Positions 41,177 through 50,260 of a stretch of DNA of 64,000 nucleotides are shown here, piece by piece. The stretch is from contig JAPLTG010000022.1 in NCBI GenBank assembly GCA_026398255.1, forward strand, positions 18,209-82,208, read 5' to 3'. Numbering within the stretch: position 1 is the stretch's first letter; each line of letters opens with the position of its first letter. The notes below the pieces were generated by a model. That model was not told the DNA's origin. It saw nothing but the letters and a program-made list of their open reading frames with translations, and searched no databases. Position numbers and translations under genes: made by a program. The DNA is from Verrucomicrobiota bacterium (lineage in GTDB: Bacteria > Verrucomicrobiota > Verrucomicrobiia > Chthoniobacterales > Terrimicrobiaceae).

Positions 41177-42487
41177 ATGCGAGATGTTTGGAATACGGCG
41201 GAGCTAGAGGTGCTCGACAAGGCGCACCTCTGGCATCCCTTCACGCCGATGCGCGACTGGTGCGAACTGGACCACCACCCACTCGTTCTTGTTCGAGGCG
41301 AAGGAGCCATGCTGGAGGACAGTGAGGGGCGCCGCTACCTCGATGGCAATTCCTCGATCTGGACGAATATCCACGGCCATGCCCACCCGGCGATCAATCA
41401 AGCCATCCGCGATCAACTTGACCGCGTCGCCCATGTTTCGTTTTTAGGAACCACGAACTCGCCCGCGATTCAGTTGGCAACCAAACTCACGGGATTTTTT
41501 TCAAAAAACTATCTGAGCCGGGTTTTCCTAAGCGACGACGGATCCACAGCCATCGAAGCCGCGATGAAAATGGCAGTGCAATTTTGGCAAAACCAAGGTC
41601 ACCCGAAGAAGTCGAGATTTGTCGCGTTTGATCGGGCTTATCATGGCGACACGCTCGGCGCAGCGAGCCTCGGCGGCATCGGAGCATTTCACAAACGCGT
41701 CGCTGGCCATGAATTTCCCGTCACCCGGATTTCCGCCCCTGCCGAACTCGACTCTCTTCCCGGTTTTCACCACGGCGATGTAGCCGCGGTGGTCATCGAA
41801 CCCCTACTCCAAGGTGCCGCCGGGATGCGGCTCTGGCCAACCGGAATGCTCCGCGAACTTCGCCAAAAATGCGACGCCGCCGGCGTGTTCCTGATTCTCG
41901 ATGAAGTGATGACCGGATTTGGTCGCACCGGAAAAATGTTCGCTTGCCAACACGAAGAGGTCGTTCCCGATTTTCTCTGCCTGGCCAAGGGACTCACCGG
42001 CGGCTACCTGCCGCTCGCCGCGACGCTCACGACGGAACGCGTCTTCTCCGCCTTCCTCGGGGATGTGGCCGAGGGAAAAACCTTCTACTACGGTCACAGC
42101 TATTCAGGAAATCCCCTCGGATGCGCCGCCGCGCTCGCAAACCTCGAAATCTTCGAACGCGAAGAAACCCTCCAAAATCTCGCGCCGAAAATCCAAATCC
42201 TCGCGCACTTGCTGGATGGCCTGCGCGATATTCCATTCGTCCATGAAATCCGCCACCTCGGCTTCGTCGCCGGGATTGAGGTTCGCCGACCGGACGGAAC
42301 CGAATTCCCGTGGGCCGATCGCATCGGCGCCAACATTTGTCTCGCCGCCCGCCGCCACGGCCTTCTGACGCGTCCGGTGCTCGATACGATCGTTTTCATG
42401 CCGCCGCTCTGCACAACCGCAGAACAATTGAAAACCGGCACCCACGCCATCCGCCAAGCCATCGGCGAGGTTTTGGGCAGCGCTTGA
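41177..42487 (+). CDS. bioA: Adenosylmethionine-8-amino-7-oxononanoate aminotransferase
   Basis: 436 residues, a fold-type I PLP enzyme of biotin synthesis that uses S-adenosylmethionine as amino donor. Seen: HLWHPFTPMRDW, EGRRYLDGNSSIWTNIHGHAHPAI, FLSDDGSTAIEAAMKMA, FDRAYHGDTLGAASL, LILDEVMTGFGRTGKMFACQHEEV (PLP Asp), CLAKGLTGGYLPLAA (Schiff-base Lys) and YYGHSYSGNPLGCAAA. The ATG at 41177 gives a family-length N-terminus. No other bio genes are nearby. Confidence 0.95.
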   Translation: MRDVWNTAELEVLDKAHLWHPFTPMRDWCELDHHPLVLVRGEGAMLEDSEGRRYLDGNSSIWTNIHGHAHPAINQAIRDQLDRVAHVSFLGTTNSPAIQLATKLTGFFSKNYLSRVFLSDDGSTAIEAAMKMAVQFWQNQGHPKKSRFVAFDRAYHGDTLGAASLGGIGAFHKRVAGHEFPVTRISAPAELDSLPGFHHGDVAAVVIEPLLQGAAGMRLWPTGMLRELRQKCDAAGVFLILDEVMTGFGRTGKMFACQHEEVVPDFLCLAKGLTGGYLPLAATLTTERVFSAFLGDVAEGKTFYYGHSYSGNPLGCAAALANLEIFEREETLQNLAPKIQILAHLLDGLRDIPFVHEIRHLGFVAGIEVRRPDGTEFPWADRIGANICLAARRHGLLTRPVLDTIVFMPPLCTTAEQLKTGTHAIRQAIGEVLGSA

Positions 42488-42497
42488 AAACTCCAAT

Positions 42498-42923
42498 TTA
42501 AGACGGCGAACCCATCACATTTACCGCAATGCGGCGGCGGTGAGCGGCCCGACGTTGCTCAAAGAGGAAAATTCCCTGCCAGGTTCCGAGAACCATTTGG
42601 GAGTTGAAAATCGGAACCGATTCACTGGTTCGGGTGAGCGCCATGCGGATGTGGGAAGTCATGTCATCAGGCCCCTCCATCGTGTGTTCGTAGCCATGAC
42701 CATTCTCGGGAACGAGTCGCTCGAAATATCGCTCCAAATCCCTTGCCGCCGTGGGGTCGGCATTTTCAAAAATCACAAGACTCGCACTCGTGTGGCAGAC
42801 GAAAATGGTAACCAAACCCTCCCCGCAATCCGCCTCGGCGACGACCTTGGCGACTTGATCCGTGATCTCGTAAAGCCCCTTTCCGCGAGTCGAAACATCA
42901 AAAAATCTCGTCAGCGTTTTCAT
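42498..42923 (-). CDS. yjbQ: YjbQ-family (UPF0047) protein
   Basis: 141 residues, single-domain. Conserved His- and Glu-bearing blocks are visible: RGKGLYEITDQVAKVVAEA, GLVTIFVCHTSASLVIFENADP, NGHGYEHTMEGPDDMTSHIRMALT and GTWQGIFLFEQRRAAHRRRI. YjbQ proteins have been called thiamine-phosphate synthase-like, but the function is not firm. The start overlaps the small NSS subunit gene's stop (ATGA). Confidence 0.93.
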   Translation of the reverse strand: MKTLTRFFDVSTRGKGLYEITDQVAKVVAEADCGEGLVTIFVCHTSASLVIFENADPTAARDLERYFERLVPENGHGYEHTMEGPDDMTSHIRMALTRTSESVPIFNSQMVLGTWQGIFLFEQRRAAHRRRIAVNVMGSPS

Positions 42924-43090
42924 CCCTCAACCGCGCTACGAATTTGATTTTTCATCGGGTGTCTCAAAAGAAAATCCGTGGATTTTTCAGACTCTTCCGG
43001 GGTTTTGAGAACCTTCCAAATGCACCAAAGAAAAACAGCCGTGACGCTACCCACCGAGAGAATCATCACGATCCAACCGCCAGGCGTCAT
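42920..43090 (-). CDS. MetS-like small subunit of an NSS transporter
   Basis: 56 residues with one membrane helix near 7-27 (IVMILSVGSVTAVFLWCIW), a basic end and a polar tail. Size, position directly after a large NSS transporter gene, and ATGA overlaps on both sides match MetS, the small subunit needed by MetP-type sodium-coupled methionine/amino-acid transporters. In-frame sequence upstream lies inside the NSS gene and is not needed. Confidence 0.65.
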   Translation of the reverse strand: MTPGGWIVMILSVGSVTAVFLWCIWKVLKTPEESEKSTDFLLRHPMKNQIRSAVEG

Positions 43091-44802
43091 GGTTCGACCT
43101 CCTTGGGGATTTCTTTGCGATAGGCGGGAGCACGGGCGACAAGGAGCGAAACGAATGCGGCAAAGCCGGCGACCAATCCCACCGCCAGCCAAGCGACGGG
43201 ACTTGGCTCAATAAACAGGTCACGCACATAACCGCTGAACTCCGGTTCACCCCCACTGAAGGAAACACCAAAGACATTTACCAAAACCCAGAGCCCGAAG
43301 ATCGTTATCAGAAACGCGGGACACAGGATTTTCATCACGGGGATAAAAATCCTGGGAATCGGAAATGCCGCACCGCGCGCCGCTTCCTGCAGGCCTTTTC
43401 GAACTCCGAATCCCCAGGAAAAAACGACGATTTGGATCGTCGACAAAATAAAAATCAAAAAAGTGCCGACCCAGAAATCGAGCGTGTCGAGCGCCTTCAA
43501 ATCCTTGCTGAAATAAACCACAAAGACCGAGCCAATCCCGGTAATGAAGCCGAGGATGGCGACGGATTGTTTACGGCCAATGGCCAGAACCTCCTCGAGA
43601 AATGCGATGCCCGGCTGGAGCATCGAGAGTGAACTCGTGATGGCGGCGAGGAATAACAGAAAAAAGAAAGCAGCCCCAAAAACCGAGCCGAACGGCATCT
43701 TGTCGAACACAAGCGGGAGGACATTGAAGCCCAGCGCAAAGGTTCCCATCCCCGCCACGCCGGCCACTCCAAGAAACGCGAAGGCCGCCGGTAGCGTGAT
43801 CAACCCGCCGAGTCCGACTTCGAAAAACTCGTTCGCGCTTGTTGCGGAGAGCCCACTCAGGACGATGTCGTCTTTCCGTGATAGGTAGCTGGCGTAGGTA
43901 AGGATCACGCCGAAGCCCACACTCAGCGAAAAGAAAATCTGCCCGGCGGCGGCGAGCCAAAGCTGAGGCTTCGCCAATTGCTCCACCACGCCAATCGTTC
44001 GCACCCGCAGTGCGGATTCCCTGGCGACCTCACGGTCTGCGGCCTCGATCATCTCCCGACCGACGAGTTCACGCTCGAGGCTCCAACGGCCCTCCGTGTT
44101 TTTTTCCAAAACCACCTTCCCGGGATTCCACATAAAGCCCAAGCCATTGAGGACATTCTTTTCAGGCTGGGCGGCATCGGGTGCGCCCAGCGTGAGGACC
44201 CGAACGAGAATCACGAGAGCCAGCAACAACAACGCCGGCATGGCCCAGGTGCAAAACCACTCAATTCCCTTCGAAAGCCCGCGATAAATCAAAATGAAGT
44301 TCAGCACGAAGACCACGAGGAGATAGCTCCCCACCTGGGTAAATCCGAAGCCGATCGCCTGGCCATTTCCCTTTGCACCGATGAAGCGACTGAAGAAATT
44401 TCCCGACTCTTCGACCGATCCAAAGTGCACTCCTCCGGTGGCAAAGCTCACCGCATAACCAAGGCACCACGCTTCGATCACCACATAATACATGTAGATC
44501 ACCACAGGGATGACCACCCCGATGACCCCGAGGTATTTCCCCCAGCGGCGCCGGACGAAGAAATGAAAAACTCCCGGCGAGGCGTTGAATCCATGCTGAC
44601 CGGCCATTCGCCCCATCGTCCACTCCGCCCAACAAATCGGCAGACCAATCAGGAGCAGCGATAGGAAATACGCGATCATGAATGCGCCTCCGCCGTATTG
44701 CGCGGCTTGGCCGGGAAAACGCAGAAAATTGCCGAGGCCCACGGCGCTTCCTGCCACAGCCATAATCACTCCCACTCGAGAAGACCAACGGTCACCTGCC
44801 AT
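43087..44802 (-). CDS. Sodium:neurotransmitter symporter family (NSS) amino-acid transporter
   Basis: 571 residues with 12 or so hydrophobic segments. The NSS signature is at the N-terminus: DRWSSRVGVIMAVAGSAVGLGNFLRFPGQAAQYGGGAF (TM1 region, Na+ site), followed by GLPICWAEWTMGRMAGQHGF. It resembles LeuT/MetP. Na+ coupling is inferred from the family. The ATG at 44802 opens the canonical MAGDRW start; 53 further codons upstream are open but unlike the family. The stop overlaps the small-subunit start (ATGA). Confidence 0.92.
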   Translation of the reverse strand: MAGDRWSSRVGVIMAVAGSAVGLGNFLRFPGQAAQYGGGAFMIAYFLSLLLIGLPICWAEWTMGRMAGQHGFNASPGVFHFFVRRRWGKYLGVIGVVIPVVIYMYYVVIEAWCLGYAVSFATGGVHFGSVEESGNFFSRFIGAKGNGQAIGFGFTQVGSYLLVVFVLNFILIYRGLSKGIEWFCTWAMPALLLLALVILVRVLTLGAPDAAQPEKNVLNGLGFMWNPGKVVLEKNTEGRWSLERELVGREMIEAADREVARESALRVRTIGVVEQLAKPQLWLAAAGQIFFSLSVGFGVILTYASYLSRKDDIVLSGLSATSANEFFEVGLGGLITLPAAFAFLGVAGVAGMGTFALGFNVLPLVFDKMPFGSVFGAAFFFLLFLAAITSSLSMLQPGIAFLEEVLAIGRKQSVAILGFITGIGSVFVVYFSKDLKALDTLDFWVGTFLIFILSTIQIVVFSWGFGVRKGLQEAARGAAFPIPRIFIPVMKILCPAFLITIFGLWVLVNVFGVSFSGGEPEFSGYVRDLFIEPSPVAWLAVGLVAGFAAFVSLLVARAPAYRKEIPKEVEP

Positions 44803-44868
44803 GCCGCGAGAAACTAGTGACCTCCCCTCACCCCATGCAAGCCCGCCGCTTGCCAGCGCCCCGCAGGC

Positions 44869-45753
44869 ATGGTTTTTAAAAAGCCTGTGGAAATTTTGGA
44901 GCAGGAAGATTGGGAGAAACGCCGCGAGCGCCACGAGGCTCGGGTCGAACCATGGGTGCAACCGCGACTCGAGAGAATGTCGCTACACCTGCGACATCCT
45001 GTGGAGGATTTCCTGTTCGAGTATTACCCCCACCGCCCCGCGCAACTCCGGCGCTGGCATCCTGGCGTCGGGATCACTTTGGCGGGGCCAGCCGCTCGAG
45101 AGTATTTGGCGATTCCCGGCTATATCGAAAATCCGAACGGCGTCACGGCGGGTCCTCTTCCAGAAAAACGCCGAGCCTTTGTCGAGTGGCTGGGCCGTTT
45201 TTTGCAAGGCATCGACCTCCGCGCTCCCTTCTTCGGATGCCATGGATTGCACGAGTGGGCGATGGTTTACCGCACCACAGAAATTCGTTACGAAAACCTC
45301 CCTCTCCGCCTGTCACCCGAGGAAACCGCTGCCGTCGTCGAGAGTCTCCCCGTGCGTTGCTCACACTACGACGCGTTCCGTTTTTTTACCGAAGAAGCCC
45401 GACCGCTCAACCGCCTCCAGCCGACGCGCGAGGAATCCGCCCACCTCGAGCAACCCGCCTGTCTGCACGCGAATATGGATCTCTACAAGTGGTGCTTCAA
45501 ACTCTCGCCTTGGACTCCATCCGAACTCCTTGCCGACGCCTTTGAGTTGGCGCGAGAGATCCGCGAACTCGACATGCGCGCGAGCCCCTACGACCTCTCG
45601 GCTCTCGGCTATCCAGCCGTTCCCATCGAGACCCCCGAGGGCCGCTCCACCTATGAAAAGGCCCAACGCCATTTTGCCGAACGCGCCCGTCCGATCCGTC
45701 GAAGATTGATTGCGCTTTGCAAGAAATTGCAGGCTGAGGTTCAACACGCCTGA
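44869..45753 (+). CDS. Conserved protein often auto-labelled 3-methyladenine DNA glycosylase
   Basis: 294 residues, soluble. I recognise a family shared with actinobacteria: HPVEDFLFEYYPHRPAQLRRWHPG, a GCHGLHEWAMVYR block, RCSHYDAFRFFT, RPLNRLQPTREESAHLEQPACLHANMDLYKWCFKLSPW and ELDMRASPYDLSALG. Databases often call it 3-methyladenine DNA glycosylase, but I see no HhH-GPD or AAG glycosylase motif, so the label should not be relied on. The many conserved His, Asp and Glu residues suggest an enzyme. It is divergent from the NSS gene. Confidence 0.85.
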   Translation: MVFKKPVEILEQEDWEKRRERHEARVEPWVQPRLERMSLHLRHPVEDFLFEYYPHRPAQLRRWHPGVGITLAGPAAREYLAIPGYIENPNGVTAGPLPEKRRAFVEWLGRFLQGIDLRAPFFGCHGLHEWAMVYRTTEIRYENLPLRLSPEETAAVVESLPVRCSHYDAFRFFTEEARPLNRLQPTREESAHLEQPACLHANMDLYKWCFKLSPWTPSELLADAFELAREIRELDMRASPYDLSALGYPAVPIETPEGRSTYEKAQRHFAERARPIRRRLIALCKKLQAEVQHA

Positions 45754-45827
45754 TGGCCGACTGGTGCAAAAGTGGAGTTTTTTCTCGCCCCCTCGGACGA
45801 GGCCATTAAAGAGTTCCCGCACTCGTC

Positions 45828-48275
45828 ATGAAAAAAGAGAAAAAGACCACCGCCGGCTTCGAACAGGAAATCCTCGATCAACTTCACTTTGGCCTCGCCC
45901 GCGACACCTCCTCCGCGTCGAAACGCGATTGGTGGATCGCCACTTCCAAGGCCATCCAAAAAGTCATCATCGATCGCATGATGAAGACTCTCGCCGTCCA
46001 CTCGGAGGGAAATGTCCGCCGCGTCTATTACCTCTCGATGGAGTTTCTCATGGGCCGCCTATACGCGAACAACATGATCAACGCCGGCGTTTTCAAAGAA
46101 GCCGTCGAGGCTTTGGAAAATCTCGGGCACACCCTCGAGGAAACCCGCAACGAGGAATACGACATGGCCCTCGGAAATGGCGGCCTCGGCCGACTTGCCG
46201 CTTGCTTCCTCGACTCTCTGGCCACGCTCGACCTCCCCGCCGTCGGCTACGGCATCCATTACGAATACGGTCTTTTCAAACAGCAATTCCGCGACGGCTA
46301 CCAAGTCGAACTTCCCGATGCTTGGATCCAATACGGATCACCCTGGGAAATCATCCGGCCCCAATACATCCAGGAAATTCCTGTTTACGGCCGGGTCGAG
46401 GCCGTGACCGATGCCTCAGGCCAGACCCGCAACGAGTGGATGGATCACCGCAAAATCATCGGCGTTCCCTACGACATCCCCATTCCCGGCTACGGCACTG
46501 AGACCGTGAACTTCCTTCGCCTCTGGGAGTCCAAAGCCCCGGCTGATTTCGACCTCGATGCCTTTAATCGTGGTGGCTACGAGGAAGCCGTCCGCCAAAA
46601 GAATACCGCCGAGACGATCTCCAAGGTTCTTTACCCAAATGACCACACCGAGGCCGGCAAGGAACTCCGCCTCCTTCAGCAATACTTCTTCGTCGCCTGC
46701 TCCCTCCGCGACATCATCCGCCGGTTCGAGCGCGACAACACAAACTGGGAAACCTTCCCCGAAAAAGTCGCCATCCAGCTCAACGACACCCACCCCGCCA
46801 TCGCCATCGTCGAACTCCAGCGCCTCCTCGTGGACGAATACGACATGCCATGGGAAAAAGCCTGGGCGATCGTCACCCGCACCTTCGGCTACACGAACCA
46901 CACCTTGCTCCCCGAGGCTTTGGAAAAATGGAGCGTTGCTTTGTTCCGCAAGGTTCTCCCTCGACACCTCCAGATCATTTTCCTCATCAATAAATTTTTC
47001 CTCGAAGAAGTGCAGGCCAAGTGGCCGAACGACCTGGAAAAGATGAACAAGCTCTCCCTCATCGAGGAAGGCCACAATCAGATGGTCCGCATGGCCCACC
47101 TCTGCGTGGTTGGAAGCCACTCGGTGAACGGCGTCGCCGCACTCCACACCAAACTCCTCCGCAGCGATCTCTTCCCCGAGTTCGATGCGCTCTATCCCGG
47201 CAAGTTCAACAACAAGACCAACGGCATCACTCCCCGCCGCTGGCTCGTCGCCTGCAACCCCCGCCTCTCCGACCTCATCACCCGCAGCATCGGCACCGGC
47301 TGGGAACGCGATCTCGACAAGCTCCGCGAGCTCGAACCCTTCGCCGAAGACGCCTCCTTCCGCGAGGAATTCATGGCCGTGAAGCACACGAACAAAGAAC
47401 GCCTCGCGCAGCGCATCCTCGAAGAATGCGGCGTGAAGGTCGATCCATCTGCCATGTTCGATGTCCAGATCAAGCGCCTGCACGAATACAAGCGCCAGCA
47501 CCTGAATCTCCTTCACATTCTCGCGCTCTACCGCCGCCTGATCGAGAACCCAAATCTCGACATCCCGCCGCGCGTTTTCCTTTTCGCCGCCAAAGCCGCT
47601 CCTGGCTACGACATGGCGAAATTGATCATCAAGGCGATCAATTCCGTCGGCTCGAAAATCAACTCCGACAAGCGCATCAAGGACAAACTAAAGATCGCCT
47701 TCATGCCGAACTACCGCGTGTCCGTGGCCCAGCGCATCGTTCCCGCCGCCGACCTCTCCGAGCAAATCTCCACCGCCGGCAAAGAAGCCTCGGGCACCGG
47801 CAACATGAAACTCGCCCTCAACGGCGCCCTCACCATCGGCACCCTCGACGGCGCCAATGTCGAAATCCGCGAAGAAGTCGGCGATGAAAATATTTTCATC
47901 TTCGGAAACACCGTCGAGCAGGTCCAAGAGTTGCTCGCCAAAGGCTACAACCCCTCGAGCTACTACGACCGCGACCCCGAACTCGCCGCCGTGATCGACT
48001 GGCTCGGCTCCGGCGAATTCACCGCCGACGAAGGATACGAAATCCTCCTCCCGCTCCGCGACAACCTCCTTTACCACGACCCCTTCCTCTGCCTCGCCGA
48101 CTTCCGTTCCTACTGCGACAAGCAAGACGAAGTCTCGCGCGTCTTCCGCGACAAGCCCAAGTGGTCCAAGATGGCCGTGATGAACACCGCCCGCGTCGGC
48201 AAGTTCTCCAGCGACCGCACTATCGCCGAATACGCAAAAGACATCTGGAATTTAAAACCCGTCAAAGTGAAGTAA
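45828..48275 (+). CDS. glgP: Glycogen/starch phosphorylase
   Basis: 815 residues. Releases glucose-1-phosphate from glycogen. The N-terminal [95 protein letters not shown], the [20 protein letters not shown] block, and the PLP-lysine loop [20 protein letters not shown] are those of glycogen phosphorylase. Length is standard. It stands alone; no glgA/glgB beside it. Confidence 0.97.
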   Translation: MKKEKKTTAGFEQEILDQLHFGLARDTSSASKRDWWIATSKAIQKVIIDRMMKTLAVHSEGNVRRVYYLSMEFLMGRLYANNMINAGVFKEAVEALENLGHTLEETRNEEYDMALGNGGLGRLAACFLDSLATLDLPAVGYGIHYEYGLFKQQFRDGYQVELPDAWIQYGSPWEIIRPQYIQEIPVYGRVEAVTDASGQTRNEWMDHRKIIGVPYDIPIPGYGTETVNFLRLWESKAPADFDLDAFNRGGYEEAVRQKNTAETISKVLYPNDHTEAGKELRLLQQYFFVACSLRDIIRRFERDNTNWETFPEKVAIQLNDTHPAIAIVELQRLLVDEYDMPWEKAWAIVTRTFGYTNHTLLPEALEKWSVALFRKVLPRHLQIIFLINKFFLEEVQAKWPNDLEKMNKLSLIEEGHNQMVRMAHLCVVGSHSVNGVAALHTKLLRSDLFPEFDALYPGKFNNKTNGITPRRWLVACNPRLSDLITRSIGTGWERDLDKLRELEPFAEDASFREEFMAVKHTNKERLAQRILEECGVKVDPSAMFDVQIKRLHEYKRQHLNLLHILALYRRLIENPNLDIPPRVFLFAAKAAPGYDMAKLIIKAINSVGSKINSDKRIKDKLKIAFMPNYRVSVAQRIVPAADLSEQISTAGKEASGTGNMKLALNGALTIGTLDGANVEIREEVGDENIFIFGNTVEQVQELLAKGYNPSSYYDRDPELAAVIDWLGSGEFTADEGYEILLPLRDNLLYHDPFLCLADFRSYCDKQDEVSRVFRDKPKWSKMAVMNTARVGKFSSDRTIAEYAKDIWNLKPVKVK

Positions 48276-48375
48276 TTCCCAGCCCCCGTGCTGCACTGGT
48301 GGGCAACCTTCCTTACTAAAAATCAAAAAGCGGCTCTTGCCCGAAAAGAGCAACTGTGACAGCTTCACCATCCGC

Positions 48376-48447
48376 GCCGGCATAGCTCAGTGGTAGAGCA
48401 ACGGTTTTGTAAACCGTCGGTCCTCGGTTCGAATCCGAGTGCCGGCT
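48376..48447 (+). tRNA. tRNA-Thr (anticodon TGT)
   Basis: A 72-base tRNA: 7-bp acceptor stem GCCGGCA/TGCCGGC, D-arm TAGCTCAGTGGTAGAGCA, anticodon arm ACGGT-TTTGTAA-ACCGT with anticodon TGT, and the TTCGAATC T-loop in GGTTCGAATCC. The discriminator is T and no CCA is encoded. A hairpin GCTCTT/AAGAGC lies 25 bases upstream. The gap 48276-48375 shows no other gene. Confidence 0.95.
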
Positions 48448-48512
48448 CCCTTTTTTTCATCCCCTCGATTTCCAGGACGGCTCTTAAGAAAAATTCTTCT
48501 CACTCGCGTCGG

Positions 48513-49232
48513 CTGATCACTCTGCTCACAGCCACTTTTCTTTTTGGAACCCTTCTATTTCTCAGAGCCTCCGAGCCGTCGGGCGATATCCGAGTCATTG
48601 AAGTCCAGGGGTCGCCTGCCGTGATCGTCATGGCCGACGGCAGCACCCCGCCGATTCGCGTGAATGATGTGATCCCTCCCGGCTCGACGGTGAAAACCCC
48701 GGCCGACTCCAGCCTGAAATTACTCTTTGCCAATGGAGCGATCGTGATTCTTCAGCCCCGCTCGGAATTGCGACTCAAGCGTTTCGCCTCGAAGGACGCT
48801 CTGCCAATGCAAACCACCACCGGGCACCGCCCTTCCGAATTGTCCAAATCCCACACCGATCTCGATCTCCAATCCGGCGCCGCCCTGCTCGATGTGCCGC
48901 CCCTCAAAAAAGAATCGAAATTCCAAGTCACCACTCCGCTTGGCATCGCAGGGATTCGTGGCACCCGGTTTTATGTCAGCATTCGAAATGACCGCGCAGC
49001 TGTCGGCGTGGCCGAAGGGTTGATAATCACCACCAGCCTCATAGGCGAAACACAATCCCTCGCCGCAGGCCAAGCGATCGGACTGACAGCCAAAGGCCTC
49101 ACCCGAGCCACAGCGGGCGAGACCTCCTACATCCGAAATCTCGACGCTGCGTTCGGCACCACCCGCCAACTCCTCAAACCCTCCCCCGCCACCACGACGA
49201 AAAGCCGCGCCGGCTACCAAGTCTCCGAATAA
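48513..49232 (+). CDS. FecR-domain exported protein with unclear start
   Basis: About 240 residues from the proposed CTG at 48513. A hydrophobic export segment (ITLLTATFLFGTLLFLRA) is followed by a FecR domain: VIPPGSTVKTPADSSLKLLFANGAIVILQPRSELRL, and LIDVP-like and TTPLGIAGIRGTRFYVSI further on. The AGIRGT motif is the FecR hallmark. Between the tRNA end (48447) and the export segment there is no in-frame ATG, GTG or TTG; the nearest GTG is inside the tRNA. A rare ATC, ATT or CTG start, or a sequence error, must be considered. Confidence 0.75.
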   Translation: MITLLTATFLFGTLLFLRASEPSGDIRVIEVQGSPAVIVMADGSTPPIRVNDVIPPGSTVKTPADSSLKLLFANGAIVILQPRSELRLKRFASKDALPMQTTTGHRPSELSKSHTDLDLQSGAALLDVPPLKKESKFQVTTPLGIAGIRGTRFYVSIRNDRAAVGVAEGLIITTSLIGETQSLAAGQAIGLTAKGLTRATAGETSYIRNLDAAFGTTRQLLKPSPATTTKSRAGYQVSE

Positions 49233-49327
49233 GCCCCCACCCCTCCCGGGACCAACGCACGGCTCCCCCAAAATCTCGGGATAATTTTCTGGAACGAAGC
49301 CCCCCCTCTCCCCATTGTTCCGCCCCT

Positions 49328-50248
49328 ATGTCCGTTCTCATCGTTGGCTCCATCGCGCTGGATGACATCAAAACCCAGCTCGCCGAACACAAAAATCTCC
49401 TCGGTGGCTCCGCTTCCTACGGCGCCGTTTCCGCATCGAACTTCTCTCCCGTGAGCCTCGTCGGCATCGTCGGCGAGGATTTCCCGAAGGAGCATGTCGA
49501 ACTTTTCCGCAATCGCCAGATCGACCTCGCCGGCCTCCAGATCGTTCCAGGCAAAACCTTCCGCTGGTCCGGGGAATACATGTGGGACATGAACACCCGT
49601 GAGACCCGCTCGGTGGAGCTGAATGTTTTCGAGACCTTCACGCCCGCCCTGCCCGAAGGCTACCGCCAAACTCCCATCGTCCTCCTGGCAAACATCGCGC
49701 CTGACCTTCAACACCATGTCCTCGATCAGGTCAGCCAACCCCGCTTCGTCATTGCGGATACGATGGACCTCTGGATCAACATCGCCAAAGACTCCCTCAC
49801 CCGCCTCATCGGCCGCGTGGACATGCTCATCCTCAACGACGGCGAAGCCCGCCAATTCACCGGCGAAACCAGCCTCATCAAAGCTGGCAAAAAAATCCGC
49901 GAAATGGGCCCCGCCTATGTTGCGATTAAAAAAGGCGAGCACGGCTGTCTCCTCTTCGGTCCCGAGGCCGAGTTTTTCAGCTGCCCCGCTTTCCCGCTCG
50001 AGGACATCCACGATCCCACCGGCGCGGGAGACACCTTTGCAGGCGGGTTGGCAGGCTACCTCGCCGCAAATTGCGGAACGGGTGAAGTCACCTTCGATGC
50101 CCTGAAAAAAGCCGTCGTCTACGGAAGCGTGCTCGCAAGCTTCAATGTGGAAGCCTTCAGCCTCGAACGCCTCAAAACCGTCGACTCGGCCCAGATCGAA
50201 TCTCGCTACGACCTCTTCCGCCGGATTTCGCAGTTCGAAAAAATCTGA
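49328..50248 (+). CDS. PfkB-family sugar/nucleoside kinase
   Basis: 306 residues, ribokinase-like fold. N-terminal GSIALDDIKT and the GGSASYGAVSASNF sugar-binding block, ATP-site signature DPTGAGDTFAGGLAGYLA near the C-terminus with its catalytic Asp, and LNDGEARQFTGE (the PfkB NxxE-like block). It phosphorylates a sugar or nucleoside; the exact substrate is not visible. ATG start preceded by a pyrimidine-rich 90-base gap. Confidence 0.93.
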   Translation: MSVLIVGSIALDDIKTQLAEHKNLLGGSASYGAVSASNFSPVSLVGIVGEDFPKEHVELFRNRQIDLAGLQIVPGKTFRWSGEYMWDMNTRETRSVELNVFETFTPALPEGYRQTPIVLLANIAPDLQHHVLDQVSQPRFVIADTMDLWINIAKDSLTRLIGRVDMLILNDGEARQFTGETSLIKAGKKIREMGPAYVAIKKGEHGCLLFGPEAEFFSCPAFPLEDIHDPTGAGDTFAGGLAGYLAANCGTGEVTFDALKKAVVYGSVLASFNVEAFSLERLKTVDSAQIESRYDLFRRISQFEKI

Positions 50249-50260
50249 TTCCGCCAGTGC

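Noticed and set aside
48330..48352. GCTCTT/AAGAGC hairpin after glgP as a terminator
   Set aside because: No U-run follows on the plus strand, and no minus-strand gene is upstream of it.
48390..48447. GTG start for the FecR gene inside the tRNA
   Set aside because: The first 20 codons would lie within a functional tRNA-Thr; it is not credible as a start.
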